This document shows positions 42,613 through 51,562 of a stretch of 64,000 bases of DNA, piece by piece; position 1 is the first letter of the stretch; each line of letters begins with the position of its first letter. Made by a program: the position numbers and the translations under genes. The DNA comes from Opitutaceae bacterium (GTDB lineage: Bacteria > Verrucomicrobiota > Verrucomicrobiia > Opitutales > Opitutaceae). The notes beneath the pieces are model-generated. The model saw only the letters and a list, made by a program, of their open reading frames with translations. It did no database searches and was not told where the DNA came from. The stretch covers positions 123,442 to 187,441 of the forward strand of contig PLXS01000019.1 in assembly GCA_003151515.1 (NCBI GenBank), in the 5' to 3' direction.

Positions 42613-44778
42613 CTACGTCTGCGCTCCGTAGTACTTCTTGTAGCTGCGGTAGTAGCGGTAGTTCGAGTAGTATTCGATGCGCCGCGGCGACAGGCCGTTC
42701 AGGACAATGCCGAGGATCTCGTTCTTGCCCTCGCGCAGGGCCTTGATGTAGAGGCGTATGTGCTTGCGGTAGGCGCGGTTGAACCTGCAGACGTAGATCA
42801 CCTCGTCCGAAATGCTGGCAATCAGCATGGCGTCGGTCACGGCACCCATCGGGGGCGAATCGATCACGACCAGGTCGAACTGCTTCTTAAGGCTCTCGAG
42901 CAGCTGCGGGAAGATCGGGTTCTCGAGCAGCTCGGTGGGGCTCTTGGACCTGCCTCCCGAGGTGAGAAGCCAAAGGTTCTCGCCGATCTTCGCGATGCCC
43001 AGGTCGGGGTTCGTGAGCGTGTCGCCATCCAGGTGGGCTCCCTTCTCGAACCACGAGATGATCCCTAACGTGTTCTGCTGGTGGAAATGGCGGTGGAGCA
43101 TGGGACGGCGCAGGTCGCAGTCCATGACCAGCACCTTCTTGCCGTGGCGCGCGAACGAGGCCGCCAGGTTGCATGAGATCAGGGTCTTGCCCTCGCCGGG
43201 GATTGTGCTCGTCACGAGAATCGACTTCGGAAAGTCGAGCTTCGACTGGATCTTCACCGAGCTGTAGAGTCCGAGGAAGGCCTCGTTGCCGGACTCGTTG
43301 CTCTCGCGCATCTCGGTAAGGCCCATCTTCTCGTCGTCCTTGGCTATGTTAAGTTGGGGGATGATCCCCAAGAGATTGACGCCAATGAACGACTCGACGT
43401 CCCACGAGCTTTTCACTCTGTCGTCGATGAAGCTCAGGCCGATGGCTATCCCGAAGAAGAGGATGACGCCGATCCCGATGCTCGTGCGCATGATGCCCCG
43501 GACGTTCGGGGAAATCGGGCCCCCCGGGACGACCGCGCGGTCGAGCGGATGGAGCGAGATCTTGTCCAGGTTCTTGAAGGTGGTCGTCTGGTTCAGCCTG
43601 TCCAGGATCTCCATGTAGTAGCTCTTGGCCACCGTGGCGCGGCTCTGCAGCGAATTGTAGTCGACCGAGAGCGAGCGCAGGCTCAGCTCCTGGTTCTCCT
43701 GCTCCTTGTACTCCTTCTCCAGCGCGGTGACGCTGTCGCGGGCGGCCGCCAGGCGCGTGTCCAGGTCCGCTATGGCCAGGTCGATCGCCTTGGCGAGCTG
43801 CGCCTTCGTGACCGCGATCTTGTCGGCGTTGTCGATGACCTTCGGGTGCTTCTCCAGGTAGCGCTGCATGAGAAGCGCCTGCGCCTGCTCGGCGTCGCTC
43901 AGCTGGGCCTTGAGGGTCGGCACCGAGCCGTGGTTCGAGATGTACGAGATTTCAAGCAGGTTCTTGCCGTCGCGCTTGAATTCCGCCACCTCGCCCGCGA
44001 GCTCCTCGACGCCGAGCATGTCGAGCCTCGCGGTGGTGAGCGCCGAGTTCACGGCCTTGAGCCGGTCGGCCACGATGTCGATGCTCTTGTCGAGGGACAC
44101 CAGGTTGTGCTGGCGCATGTAGTCCTGCAGTTCCTTCTCGGCGTCCTCAGCGTCCTTTCGCAGCTGCTTGGCACGGGCGTTCAGGTAGGTGACAGCTTCC
44201 TCGTTCTTGCCGCCCACGCTCTCGAAGAGATAGTCCATGAACTTGTCGACGTAGCGGTTGGCGACCAGCGCAGCGGCCTCGGGATCCTCGTGGGAGACCG
44301 AGATCGTTATCAGGAAGCTGTTGCGCAGGGGCTCGGCGTCGATTGTGCCGAGGAGGGCGCCCACCGGGGGAGGGGGGGATCCCGGCGGCAGCCTCTTCAT
44401 CGCGGCGCGCTGCAGGATCGCGCGCTCCTCGGGGGTGAACGACGCGATCACGCTCGCGCGCATCCGGTTGCTGTCGATGTCGTGGATGTAGGTGTTGAGG
44501 TCGAACTCGGAGTGGACCGAGGGGTCGACGACGCCCTGGCTGGTCACCACGGTCTCGGGCTTCTCGAACTGGAGCGATGCCGTGGCCTGGTAGATGGGCG
44601 TCTTGCGGACCTGCATGTAAAAGAAGCCGACGGAGACCACCAGGGCGATGGGCAGCGCAATCCAGATGCGCTCGCGCAGGATGACGTAGTAGTCGCGCAG
44701 CGTACGGCGTTCGATCACTTCGTCCTCTTCGAAGTCGGAGGCGTCGCGTTTGGCCTTGTTGGGGGCTATGTCTGCCAT
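42613..44778 (-). CDS. Wzz/BY-kinase: polysaccharide co-polymerase and tyrosine autokinase
   Basis: A 721-residue inner-membrane protein that controls chain length and export of exopolysaccharide. The N-terminal Wzz domain starts after a helix at about 34-52 and spans a long periplasmic coiled coil (residues 180-400). A second helix lies near 430-450. The cytoplasmic BY-kinase domain has Walker A (STIPGEGKT, about 520-530), Walker A' (VLVMDCDLRRPML, about 550-562) and Walker B (LVVIDSPPMG). The C terminus has the expected tyrosine cluster (YYSNYRYYRSYKKYY), the autophosphorylation tail. The gene is 13 bp after the SLBB exporter gene. Confidence 0.93.
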   Translation of the reverse strand: MADIAPNKAKRDASDFEEDEVIERRTLRDYYVILRERIWIALPIALVVSVGFFYMQVRKTPIYQATASLQFEKPETVVTSQGVVDPSVHSEFDLNTYIHDIDSNRMRASVIASFTPEERAILQRAAMKRLPPGSPPPPVGALLGTIDAEPLRNSFLITISVSHEDPEAAALVANRYVDKFMDYLFESVGGKNEEAVTYLNARAKQLRKDAEDAEKELQDYMRQHNLVSLDKSIDIVADRLKAVNSALTTARLDMLGVEELAGEVAEFKRDGKNLLEISYISNHGSVPTLKAQLSDAEQAQALLMQRYLEKHPKVIDNADKIAVTKAQLAKAIDLAIADLDTRLAAARDSVTALEKEYKEQENQELSLRSLSVDYNSLQSRATVAKSYYMEILDRLNQTTTFKNLDKISLHPLDRAVVPGGPISPNVRGIMRTSIGIGVILFFGIAIGLSFIDDRVKSSWDVESFIGVNLLGIIPQLNIAKDDEKMGLTEMRESNESGNEAFLGLYSSVKIQSKLDFPKSILVTSTIPGEGKTLISCNLAASFARHGKKVLVMDCDLRRPMLHRHFHQQNTLGIISWFEKGAHLDGDTLTNPDLGIAKIGENLWLLTSGGRSKSPTELLENPIFPQLLESLKKQFDLVVIDSPPMGAVTDAMLIASISDEVIYVCRFNRAYRKHIRLYIKALREGKNEILGIVLNGLSPRRIEYYSNYRYYRSYKKYYGAQT

Positions 44779-44791
44779 GGGTGTCGCGCGG

Positions 44792-45424
44792 TCAGATGAT
44801 TCGCTCGGGCACGTAGACGATGTCGTCCGGCTCGAGCATGAGCGCGTTGTTGTCCCCGTTCGTTTTCGCGTCGCTCTTTCCCTTGATCAGGCTTTCGACG
44901 TCGAGCGTGATCACGCGAGTGGACCCGTCCGGCAGGATGCGCGTCACCCGAACCGCGGTGCCCTGGGCCGTGTCCGTGAACCCTCCCGCCTTGGTCACGA
45001 GTTCGACGACTGACATGTTCGACTCCACAGGCAGCGGGTAGCGCCCGGGGTTCTTGACCTGGCCTTGGATCGAGACCTCGCGCGGCGCGTACTCCTCGAC
45101 CGCGACCGTGACCTCGGGGGCCCTAAGGAAGCGCCCGTTCTTGTACGCCTCCTCGATCGTGCGCTCGGCCTCGCTCAGCGTCTGGCCGTAGACGCGAATC
45201 TCCCCGACGAGCGGGAGGTTGACGGTTCCCTTGGCGTCGACCCGGCAGATGGTTGTCAGGTCGTCCTCCTGGAAGACCCGTATGCTGATCTTGTCCGTGG
45301 TGCGGATCCTGTAGGTCTTCGTCCTCGCGGAATCCTCGCCGTTCTTTGCGTCGGCGCGCGCGGGCGCCGCCAGCGTGGATGCCAGCGCGGCGGTGATTGC
45401 GAGAATCTTGATGAGCGTTTTCAA
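44792..45424 (-). CDS. Polysaccharide export protein with SLBB domain (Wza-like)
   Basis: A 210-residue exported protein forming or gating the outer-membrane polysaccharide channel. A signal peptide (TLIKILAITAALASTLAAPARA) is followed by the poly-export domain (TYRIRTTDKISIRVFQEDDL, GTVNLPLVGEIRVYGQTLSEA) and an SLBB domain (EVSIQGQVKNPGRYPLPVES) ending DDIVYVPERII. There is no lipobox cysteine at the cleavage site, so it may not be a lipoprotein. It is shorter than E. coli Wza and lacks the C-terminal membrane helix; the neighbouring beta-barrel may provide the pore. Confidence 0.9.
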   Translation of the reverse strand: MKTLIKILAITAALASTLAAPARADAKNGEDSARTKTYRIRTTDKISIRVFQEDDLTTICRVDAKGTVNLPLVGEIRVYGQTLSEAERTIEEAYKNGRFLRAPEVTVAVEEYAPREVSIQGQVKNPGRYPLPVESNMSVVELVTKAGGFTDTAQGTAVRVTRILPDGSTRVITLDVESLIKGKSDAKTNGDNNALMLEPDDIVYVPERII

Positions 45425-45431
45425 GGGAGCC

Positions 45432-46592
45432 CTACCAGTGGGAGGAGAGAGTCAGGTTGTATTGGGCTCGCGGAAACTCGGCGTAGGCGACGTTGGACCA
45501 GCTCTTGTAGTACGAGTATCCGGCCTGGACCTTCAAGTGCTCATTGAAAGCGTACGAGTAGAACCCCCCGAATGAAACGAATCGGTCGGTCCGCTCCTGG
45601 TCGCCAGGCGCCGTAAGTCCCTCATTTCCGAGGAATCTGTTTTCCCCCACGGATCCGTCAAGGTTGGCGACGGCCTTGGAGGTGATCGAATCCTGCAGGG
45701 TGAACCCGCCGCTGGTCGAGTCCACGGACAGGGCGTTCGCCGTCGTCTCGAAGTCCTTGAGCAGGTTGGCCGTAAGCGTAACCCGCCGGTTGACGTTCCA
45801 AGTCATCGTGCCGCTCCCGTTAAGGTCGCCGTAGCGCCCCGAGTTCGCCGGTCCGCCGCCTGTGGGGCTGCGCATCTGGTATCCCATCTGGAGCGACCCG
45901 TTGAAGGGCCCGATGATCCTGCCGCTCACGCCGGTCGACAGGGAGTTGTCCAATTCGTTCTGACCGTTGCCCTCGTCGCTCACGCGTGACCTGTAGTCGA
46001 TGAATAGGTCGCGCTGCTCGTTGAGCACGTAGTAGAGGTACAGGCTGCCCGAGTACGTCGTGTTGTCCGTGAAGAGCTGCTTGTCCAGGTAGTCCGTGTG
46101 GCTCACGTCGAACGCGCCCGAGATCGAGTAGCGGGTGATAACGGGGTACTGGAAGTTGAGCCCGGCGTCATAGACCCACGAGACATCCCGGGTGTTCACA
46201 TCCACGTCAGCGCGGTTTTCTTTTTCCATGCTGAAGGTGAGGGAGCCGGTCGTCCTGCCGGTCTGTTTGGTGAGCTCGCCCGTGACCTTCGGGTCCGCGT
46301 AGTTCTGGCTGCTGTACCTGGCGAAGTTCGCGAAGCTGATCGATGCCGAAATGTTGACGCCGATCCAGCCCGCGTGCCGCACGAATTCGGTGCCCAGCGT
46401 CCCCTGGTACGACAGGCTCCCGCCGCTCTGGGCGTGGGCGAAGATGTTCGAGTCGTAGGACATCTCCACGGAGCCGTCGATGAACAGATGGTCCCTGCCG
46501 TCCTCGATGGAAACCAGCGCCAGGGCCCGAGGGCTGGCAATACCCCCCACCGTCACGGCTGCGGCCGTGAGCACTCGTTGCTGGAATTTCAT
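45432..46592 (-). CDS. Outer-membrane beta-barrel protein of the exopolysaccharide locus
   Basis: A 386-residue protein with a signal peptide (VLTAAAVTVGGIASPRALA) and alternating amphipathic strands throughout, ending in an aromatic residue (LTLSSHW), as expected for an outer-membrane barrel. The early DGSVEMSYDSNIFAH is typical of outer-membrane beta-barrel proteins linked to exopolysaccharide/exosortase loci. It probably serves as the outer-membrane pore or anchor for the exported polymer. It lies 7 bp before the SLBB gene. I infer the pore role from context. Confidence 0.75.
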   Translation of the reverse strand: MKFQQRVLTAAAVTVGGIASPRALALVSIEDGRDHLFIDGSVEMSYDSNIFAHAQSGGSLSYQGTLGTEFVRHAGWIGVNISASISFANFARYSSQNYADPKVTGELTKQTGRTTGSLTFSMEKENRADVDVNTRDVSWVYDAGLNFQYPVITRYSISGAFDVSHTDYLDKQLFTDNTTYSGSLYLYYVLNEQRDLFIDYRSRVSDEGNGQNELDNSLSTGVSGRIIGPFNGSLQMGYQMRSPTGGGPANSGRYGDLNGSGTMTWNVNRRVTLTANLLKDFETTANALSVDSTSGGFTLQDSITSKAVANLDGSVGENRFLGNEGLTAPGDQERTDRFVSFGGFYSYAFNEHLKVQAGYSYYKSWSNVAYAEFPRAQYNLTLSSHW

Positions 46593-46624
46593 GGACTCCG
46601 TGCAGGTGGTTGTCGGCCGGAGTC

Positions 46625-47506
46625 CTATGGGCTGGACAGGTTCGCCGCGCTAACAACTGGCCCGATCGGCGGGCTCGCTGGCACCACGGGTACGGCTACG
46701 ATCTCATTGTTTGATTGATCTGTAGCGCCGGCGTCGAAGAGCGTCAGGCTCGAGTCGGAATCCTTGCGGGCCTGCACCTCAAAGTAGACGAGCTTCCTCG
46801 CCGAGTCTGCGGCGAGGACGCGCTCGTTGAGCCATATTTGGGTGTCCTCTTCCGTACCCGGCGGGATGTCCTGGACGAGAACGGTGTTTGGTTGGCCTAC
46901 CTTGTTAGAGGGGCGGACGATGATCTGCTGGCCCGCCTTGATGATATGCGGCGCGTCCAGGGAACCCGCCTGGACCGTGGCGTCGCCCTGGATCATCGAG
47001 AAGACGCTTATGTTCTCGCCCGCCGTGATCACGGACTGGCGTCCGCGGATCGAGGCCGAGGCGAGCGGGGTCTCGAACACCATCCTGCTGCCGGCGACAA
47101 GCTTGCTGGTCGAGACGCCGACGACCCCGTAGTCGACCATCACGCGTGTCGTCGAGAGCGAGGGCTCGTCGTCGATGTCGCTTCGGTTGGGGCGAAACGC
47201 TTCCTGCGAGAACTCGAGGATATCGACCTTCGTGTTGACGTCGAAGTAGAGGCCGGTTCCGTTGGAAAGCACAGCGGAGGCGTTGGAGCTGGGCTTTGTC
47301 TCAATCACGACTCCCTCCGCGTTGTAGACGGACTTCTTCGTGAGGTCGTCGATCTCCTTGCCCGTGTCTATCAACGCATCCCCTTGTGTGTCGGCCACAT
47401 AAATTTTACTGGACGGGTTCTTCTTCGAACTCTGCGCGTGTGCGACCGCGCATATGCACAGCATGGCAGTTAAAAAGTGTACGGATTTCGGTGCACTTAT
47501 CTTCAC
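46625..47506 (-). CDS. Secreted FecR-domain-like protein
   Basis: A 293-residue exported protein starting at GTG (KISAPKSVHFLTAMLCICAVAHA signal). An AAGGG tract lies just upstream. The mature part resembles FecR domains: SVYNAEGVVIETKPSSNASAVLSNGTGLYFDVNTKVDI, then a strand-rich region with ETPLASASIRGRQSVITAGE and GDATVQAGS...IIKAGQQIIV. There is no membrane helix for cytoplasmic signalling, so it is more likely a surface or periplasmic FecR-type protein than a sigma regulator. It is the first gene of the exopolysaccharide operon. Confidence 0.7.
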   Translation of the reverse strand: MKISAPKSVHFLTAMLCICAVAHAQSSKKNPSSKIYVADTQGDALIDTGKEIDDLTKKSVYNAEGVVIETKPSSNASAVLSNGTGLYFDVNTKVDILEFSQEAFRPNRSDIDDEPSLSTTRVMVDYGVVGVSTSKLVAGSRMVFETPLASASIRGRQSVITAGENISVFSMIQGDATVQAGSLDAPHIIKAGQQIIVRPSNKVGQPNTVLVQDIPPGTEEDTQIWLNERVLAADSARKLVYFEVQARKDSDSSLTLFDAGATDQSNNEIVAVPVVPASPPIGPVVSAANLSSP

Positions 47507-47544
47507 GTAACCCTTTTAAGCCTTCATGAATGTGTTTGCAAGAG

Positions 47545-47580
47545 AGTATAAATGCGTAGGTGTGTGCAGGTACCGTAACT
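47545..47580 (-). promoter_or_regulatory. Candidate promoter region of the exopolysaccharide operon
   Basis: The 108-bp gap between leuS and the FecR-like gene is AT-rich. On the minus strand it holds TATACT (47550-47545), a good -10-like hexamer about 40 bp before the GTG. No convincing -35 box lies at the right distance, so an activator or an alternative sigma factor may be needed. Confidence 0.3.
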
Positions 47581-47614
47581 TGGGGTGCAGACAGAAGTCA
47601 GCATTCAAACGCAG

Positions 47615-50200
47615 CTACGAGGCCACGAGATTGAGGATCCTGCCCGGCACATACACCACCTTGGCGATCGTCTTTCCGGCAAGGAACGGGGCGACCCTTT
47701 CGTTCGCCTTGGCGAGCGCCACCGCCTCGTCCTGGGGCAGGTTGACCGGCACAAGCAGGTCGGCGCGATGCTTGCCGTTCACCTGGAAGACGAGCCGGAC
47801 CTGGGCCGCCGCGAGGCGCTTGGGGTCGAACCTGGGCCACGGCGCCGACGCCGCGCGGCCGGGCGCGCCCAGGCGCGACCACAACTCCTCCGCGAAGTGG
47901 GGGGCGAAGGGCGCCAGCACCTGGATAAACGCCAGCGCAGTCGCGCGGCTCACCCTCGGCTCCTTGTGCAGGGCGTTCTCGAAAATCATCATCTGGGAGA
48001 TCGCCGTGTTGAAGCGCATCGACTCGATGTCGTCGCCGACCTTGCGTATCGTCTCGTGCAGCAGCCGCTCGAGCTCCTCCGGGTCCTTCGCCCCGTCGGC
48101 GATCTTGGGGTGGGCCCGGCCGTCCTCGCCGACATAGTCGCTCCAGACCTTCTGAAGGAAGCGGTGCACGCCCTCGATGCCCCTCAAGTTCCACGGCTTC
48201 ATGGTCTCGAGGGGGCCGAGGAACATGAGGTAGAGGCGCAGGCTGTCGGTCCCGTGCGACTCGATAACGGCGTCCGGGTTGACGACGTTGCCCCGCGTCT
48301 TGGACATCTTCTCCCCGTCCTCGCCGAGGATGATCCCCTGGTGGAACAGCTTGGTAAAGGGCTCGTCCGTCGGCACGGCGCCGATGTCGAAGAGGACCTT
48401 GTGCCAGAAGCGGGCGTAGAGGAGGTGCAGGACCGCGTGCTCGGCGCCGCCCACGTAGAGGTCGGGCGTCCCCCAGCGGGAAAGCGCCTCGGGCGAAGCG
48501 ATAGCGTCCTCGTTCCTGGGATCGGTGAAGCGCAGGTAGTACCAGCAGGAGCCGGCCCACTGGGGCATCGTGTTCGTCTCGCGCCGCGCCCTCATCCAGG
48601 CGCTGCCCGCGGGCTTCGGCTGCGCGGCCGGCACGGCCCTGCCCGTTGTGCAGTCGTACCAGACATCGACCCAGTCCGTGACGTTTGCGAGGGCGCTCTC
48701 GCCCGTCCCGCTGGGCAAATACGACTGCACGGGAGGCAGCTCGAGAGGAAGGGCCGGCTCGGGCAGCGGGAGGGCGAACCGGGCCACGCCGTCCACGGCG
48801 TAGGACACAGCCTCAGCCGGAAGCGCCGGACCCAGGAGGGCCGCGGCCCTCGCGTAGTCCTCGGCGCTGACCCAGACGATCGGGATCGGCTCGCCCCAGT
48901 AGCGTTGCCTGGAGAACAACCAGTCGCGAAGCTTGTAGTTGACCGAGTGCCTCGCGCATCCCTTGGAGGCCAGGTCGTCGGTGATCCTCTTCTTCGCCTC
49001 GCGCCACCCCAGGCCCGTATACCCGTCCGAGTGGACGAGGACGCCGTCGCCCGTGTAGGGGAGCTTTGCGCCGACGCCGTCCGGGGAGGCAGCCTCAGGC
49101 TCGATGACGGCCACGATGGGGAGGCTGTAGCGCGTCGCGAACTCATGGTCGCGCTCGTCGTGCGCGGGCACGGCCATGATGGCCCCGGTCCCGTAGCCCA
49201 TGAGCACGTAGTCGGCGACCCAGATCGGGATGCGCACCCCGTTGGCTGGGTTGACGGCGAAGGATCCCGTGAAGACGCCTGCCTTCTCCTTCGCCAGGTC
49301 CGTGCGCTCTAGGTCGCTCTTGGAGGCCGCGCGCCGGCGGTAGTCCCCGACGGCGGCGCGTTGCCCCGGCGTGGTCAGCTCGTCGACCAGGGCGTGCTCG
49401 GGGGCCAGGACCATGTAGGTGCACCCGAAGAGCGTGTCTGGCCGCGTCGTGAAGACCTTGAGGCCCCCCAGCGACGGGCGTTCCAGGCCAAAGAGGATCT
49501 CGGCCCCCTCGCTCCTCCCGATCCATGCGGCCTGCATCCGCTTCGTCGAGTCGGGCCAGTCCAGGCCGTCGAGCCCGGAGAGAAGCCGGTCGGCGTAGGC
49601 CGTGATCCTCAAGACCCACTGGCGCAGGTTGCGCCTCTCGACCGCGAACCCGCCCACCTCGCTCTTGCCGTCGACCACCTCCTCGTTGGCGAGGACTGTG
49701 CGCATTTCCGGGCACCACCAGACGGGCCTTTCGTCAACGTAGGCGAGCCCCCTGCGGAAAAGCTGCAAGAAGATCCACTGCGTCCAGCGGAAGTACCTGG
49801 GGTCGGTCGTGTCTATCTCGCGGTCCCAGTCGTAGGAGAACCCGAGCGCCTTGATTTGGCGCCTGAAGTTGGCGATGTTGTTCTGCGTGTTGGTCGAAGG
49901 GTGCGTGCCGGTCTTCACGGCATGCTGCTCGGCCGGCAGGCCGAACGCGTCCCAGCCCATGGGATGCAGGACGTCGAAGCCCCGGGCCCTCTTGTAGCGG
50001 GCGATGATGTCGGTCGCCGTGTATCCCTCCGGGTGGCCTATGTGCAGCCCGGCGCCCGACGGGTACGGGAACATGTCGAGGACGTAGTACTTGGGACTCG
50101 AGGGGCTGCCCCCGGCCTTGAACGGGCGCTCTTTTTCCCAGAAAGATTGCCAGCGGCGCTCAATTCCTCGAAAGTCGTAATCTTTGCTCTCGGTGACCAT
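47615..50200 (-). CDS. leuS: Leucyl-tRNA synthetase
   Basis: Class I aminoacyl-tRNA synthetase charging tRNA-Leu, 861 residues, normal bacterial length. It shows the HIGH signature as PYPSGAGLHIGHPEGYTATD (residues 46-62), the connective editing domain with TTRPDTLFGCTYMVLAPEH and VPAHDERDHEFA, and the KMSKS motif as EKMSKTRGN near residue 632. The C-terminal anticodon and ubiquitin-like domains follow. The ATG at 50200 is only 18 bp from the start of the divergent htrA gene, so promoters of the two must overlap coding sequence. Confidence 0.97.
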   Translation of the reverse strand: MVTESKDYDFRGIERRWQSFWEKERPFKAGGSPSSPKYYVLDMFPYPSGAGLHIGHPEGYTATDIIARYKRARGFDVLHPMGWDAFGLPAEQHAVKTGTHPSTNTQNNIANFRRQIKALGFSYDWDREIDTTDPRYFRWTQWIFLQLFRRGLAYVDERPVWWCPEMRTVLANEEVVDGKSEVGGFAVERRNLRQWVLRITAYADRLLSGLDGLDWPDSTKRMQAAWIGRSEGAEILFGLERPSLGGLKVFTTRPDTLFGCTYMVLAPEHALVDELTTPGQRAAVGDYRRRAASKSDLERTDLAKEKAGVFTGSFAVNPANGVRIPIWVADYVLMGYGTGAIMAVPAHDERDHEFATRYSLPIVAVIEPEAASPDGVGAKLPYTGDGVLVHSDGYTGLGWREAKKRITDDLASKGCARHSVNYKLRDWLFSRQRYWGEPIPIVWVSAEDYARAAALLGPALPAEAVSYAVDGVARFALPLPEPALPLELPPVQSYLPSGTGESALANVTDWVDVWYDCTTGRAVPAAQPKPAGSAWMRARRETNTMPQWAGSCWYYLRFTDPRNEDAIASPEALSRWGTPDLYVGGAEHAVLHLLYARFWHKVLFDIGAVPTDEPFTKLFHQGIILGEDGEKMSKTRGNVVNPDAVIESHGTDSLRLYLMFLGPLETMKPWNLRGIEGVHRFLQKVWSDYVGEDGRAHPKIADGAKDPEELERLLHETIRKVGDDIESMRFNTAISQMMIFENALHKEPRVSRATALAFIQVLAPFAPHFAEELWSRLGAPGRAASAPWPRFDPKRLAAAQVRLVFQVNGKHRADLLVPVNLPQDEAVALAKANERVAPFLAGKTIAKVVYVPGRILNLVAS

Positions 50201-50218
50201 CTCTTGAAACCTGCCACA

Positions 50219-51562
50219 GTGAACCTTTCGTCCCTCCGGTCAATCTTGGCCGTCCCACTCATCCTGGGGGCGCTGGCCCCAGCCGGGCGAGCGTCCATGA
50301 GCGGGGGCTTCGAGCGCCTGCTCGACTCGGTCGTCCGCATCGACGTTCGCGGCCTCGACTTCGACGAAGGGGCTCGCAAGATCGACGCCAGCATAGGTTC
50401 GGGCGTCATCCTCTCCCAGGACGGGCTCATCCTCACGAACGCCCACGTCGCCGGGCCCAAGGCCGTCGAGATCAACGTGACCCTGGCGAACCTTGAGCGG
50501 GTGGGGGCGAGGCTCGTCGGCTGGGACCACTGGACGGACCTCGCGCTGCTCAGGCTCAACATGGACGAGGTCAAGCGCAGGGGCCTAGCTTTCAAGCACG
50601 CGGAATTCGGCGACAGCGACAAGCTCTACGTCGGCCAGACGGTCTACGCCGTGGGGACCCCCCACGGCCTGACCCGCACGGTGACCCGCGGGATCATCTC
50701 CAACAACAACCGCTACTTCGAGGACACCGAGGGCGTCGACGGCTACGAGACGGGCAACTTCAACACGTGGCTGCAGACCGACGCCGCCATAAACCCCGGC
50801 AACTCCGGCGGCCCCCTCGTGACCGAGGACGGGAAAGTCGTGGGGATCACATCAAGGGCGTACCTGGGCGCCAACAACCTGGGCTTCGCAATCCCGTCCG
50901 CGACTGCGAGGAGGGTCGTCGCCGACCTGGTGCGCGAGGGCTCCATCACCCGCAGCCACATAGGCGTCGTGCCGAAGGCGCTCCAGGACCTGGAAGGCTT
51001 CTATGAGGTTGCGACCAACACGGGCGTCCTTGTGGACAGCGTCGAGACGGGGTCGCCGGCGGCGTCCGCGGGCCTGAGGGCCGGCGACATCATCCTCTCC
51101 ATCAACGGCAAGATGGTGGACGGCCGGTTCCCCGAGCAGCTTCCCCCGATCCAGAATATGATCGCCAGCCAGCCGGTCGGCTCCGCCCTCGCCCTGACCT
51201 ACAAGCGCGGGGCCTCCGAGCACGCGGCCTCGCTGGTGACGGAGAGGCTCGAGAGCCGCGTGGGCGAGGAGTGGGTCTCCGAAACTTGGGGCATGGGCGT
51301 GCGGAAGGTCTCCCGCGCCTTCGCCAGGGAGAACCAGCTGAGCGACGACACGGGCGTCATCATCATCGGGATCCAGCGAGGCTTCCCCGCGGACGTTGCC
51401 GGGCTTGCGCGCGGCGACGTCATCACGAAGATAGACCAGAAGCCCGTGACAACGCTGGACGTAGTCAGGTCGGTCGACTCTTCGTACGCCGCGTCGCCCT
51501 CGCCGACGCTCTTCGAGATCCAGCGGGAACGCCGGGTCTCCCTTGTGGTCCTTAAGCCATGA
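50219..51562 (+). CDS. HtrA/Deg-like periplasmic serine protease with two PDZ domains
   Basis: A 447-residue exported protease for damaged envelope proteins. The signal peptide is LRSILAVPLILGALAPAGRA; GTG at 50219 is used, with a TTG at 50204 also possible. The trypsin-like S1C domain has an intact triad: H76 (LTNAHVA), D107 (HWTDLALLRL) and S196 (NPGNSGGPL). Two PDZ domains follow (about 260-350 and 360-445; GVLVDSVETGSPAASAGLRAGD and GVIIIGIQRGFPADVAGLARGD). The stop overlaps the start of a related gene by ATGA, so the protease and its paralogue are made together. Confidence 0.92.
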   Translation: MNLSSLRSILAVPLILGALAPAGRASMSGGFERLLDSVVRIDVRGLDFDEGARKIDASIGSGVILSQDGLILTNAHVAGPKAVEINVTLANLERVGARLVGWDHWTDLALLRLNMDEVKRRGLAFKHAEFGDSDKLYVGQTVYAVGTPHGLTRTVTRGIISNNNRYFEDTEGVDGYETGNFNTWLQTDAAINPGNSGGPLVTEDGKVVGITSRAYLGANNLGFAIPSATARRVVADLVREGSITRSHIGVVPKALQDLEGFYEVATNTGVLVDSVETGSPAASAGLRAGDIILSINGKMVDGRFPEQLPPIQNMIASQPVGSALALTYKRGASEHAASLVTERLESRVGEEWVSETWGMGVRKVSRAFARENQLSDDTGVIIIGIQRGFPADVAGLARGDVITKIDQKPVTTLDVVRSVDSSYAASPSPTLFEIQRERRVSLVVLKP

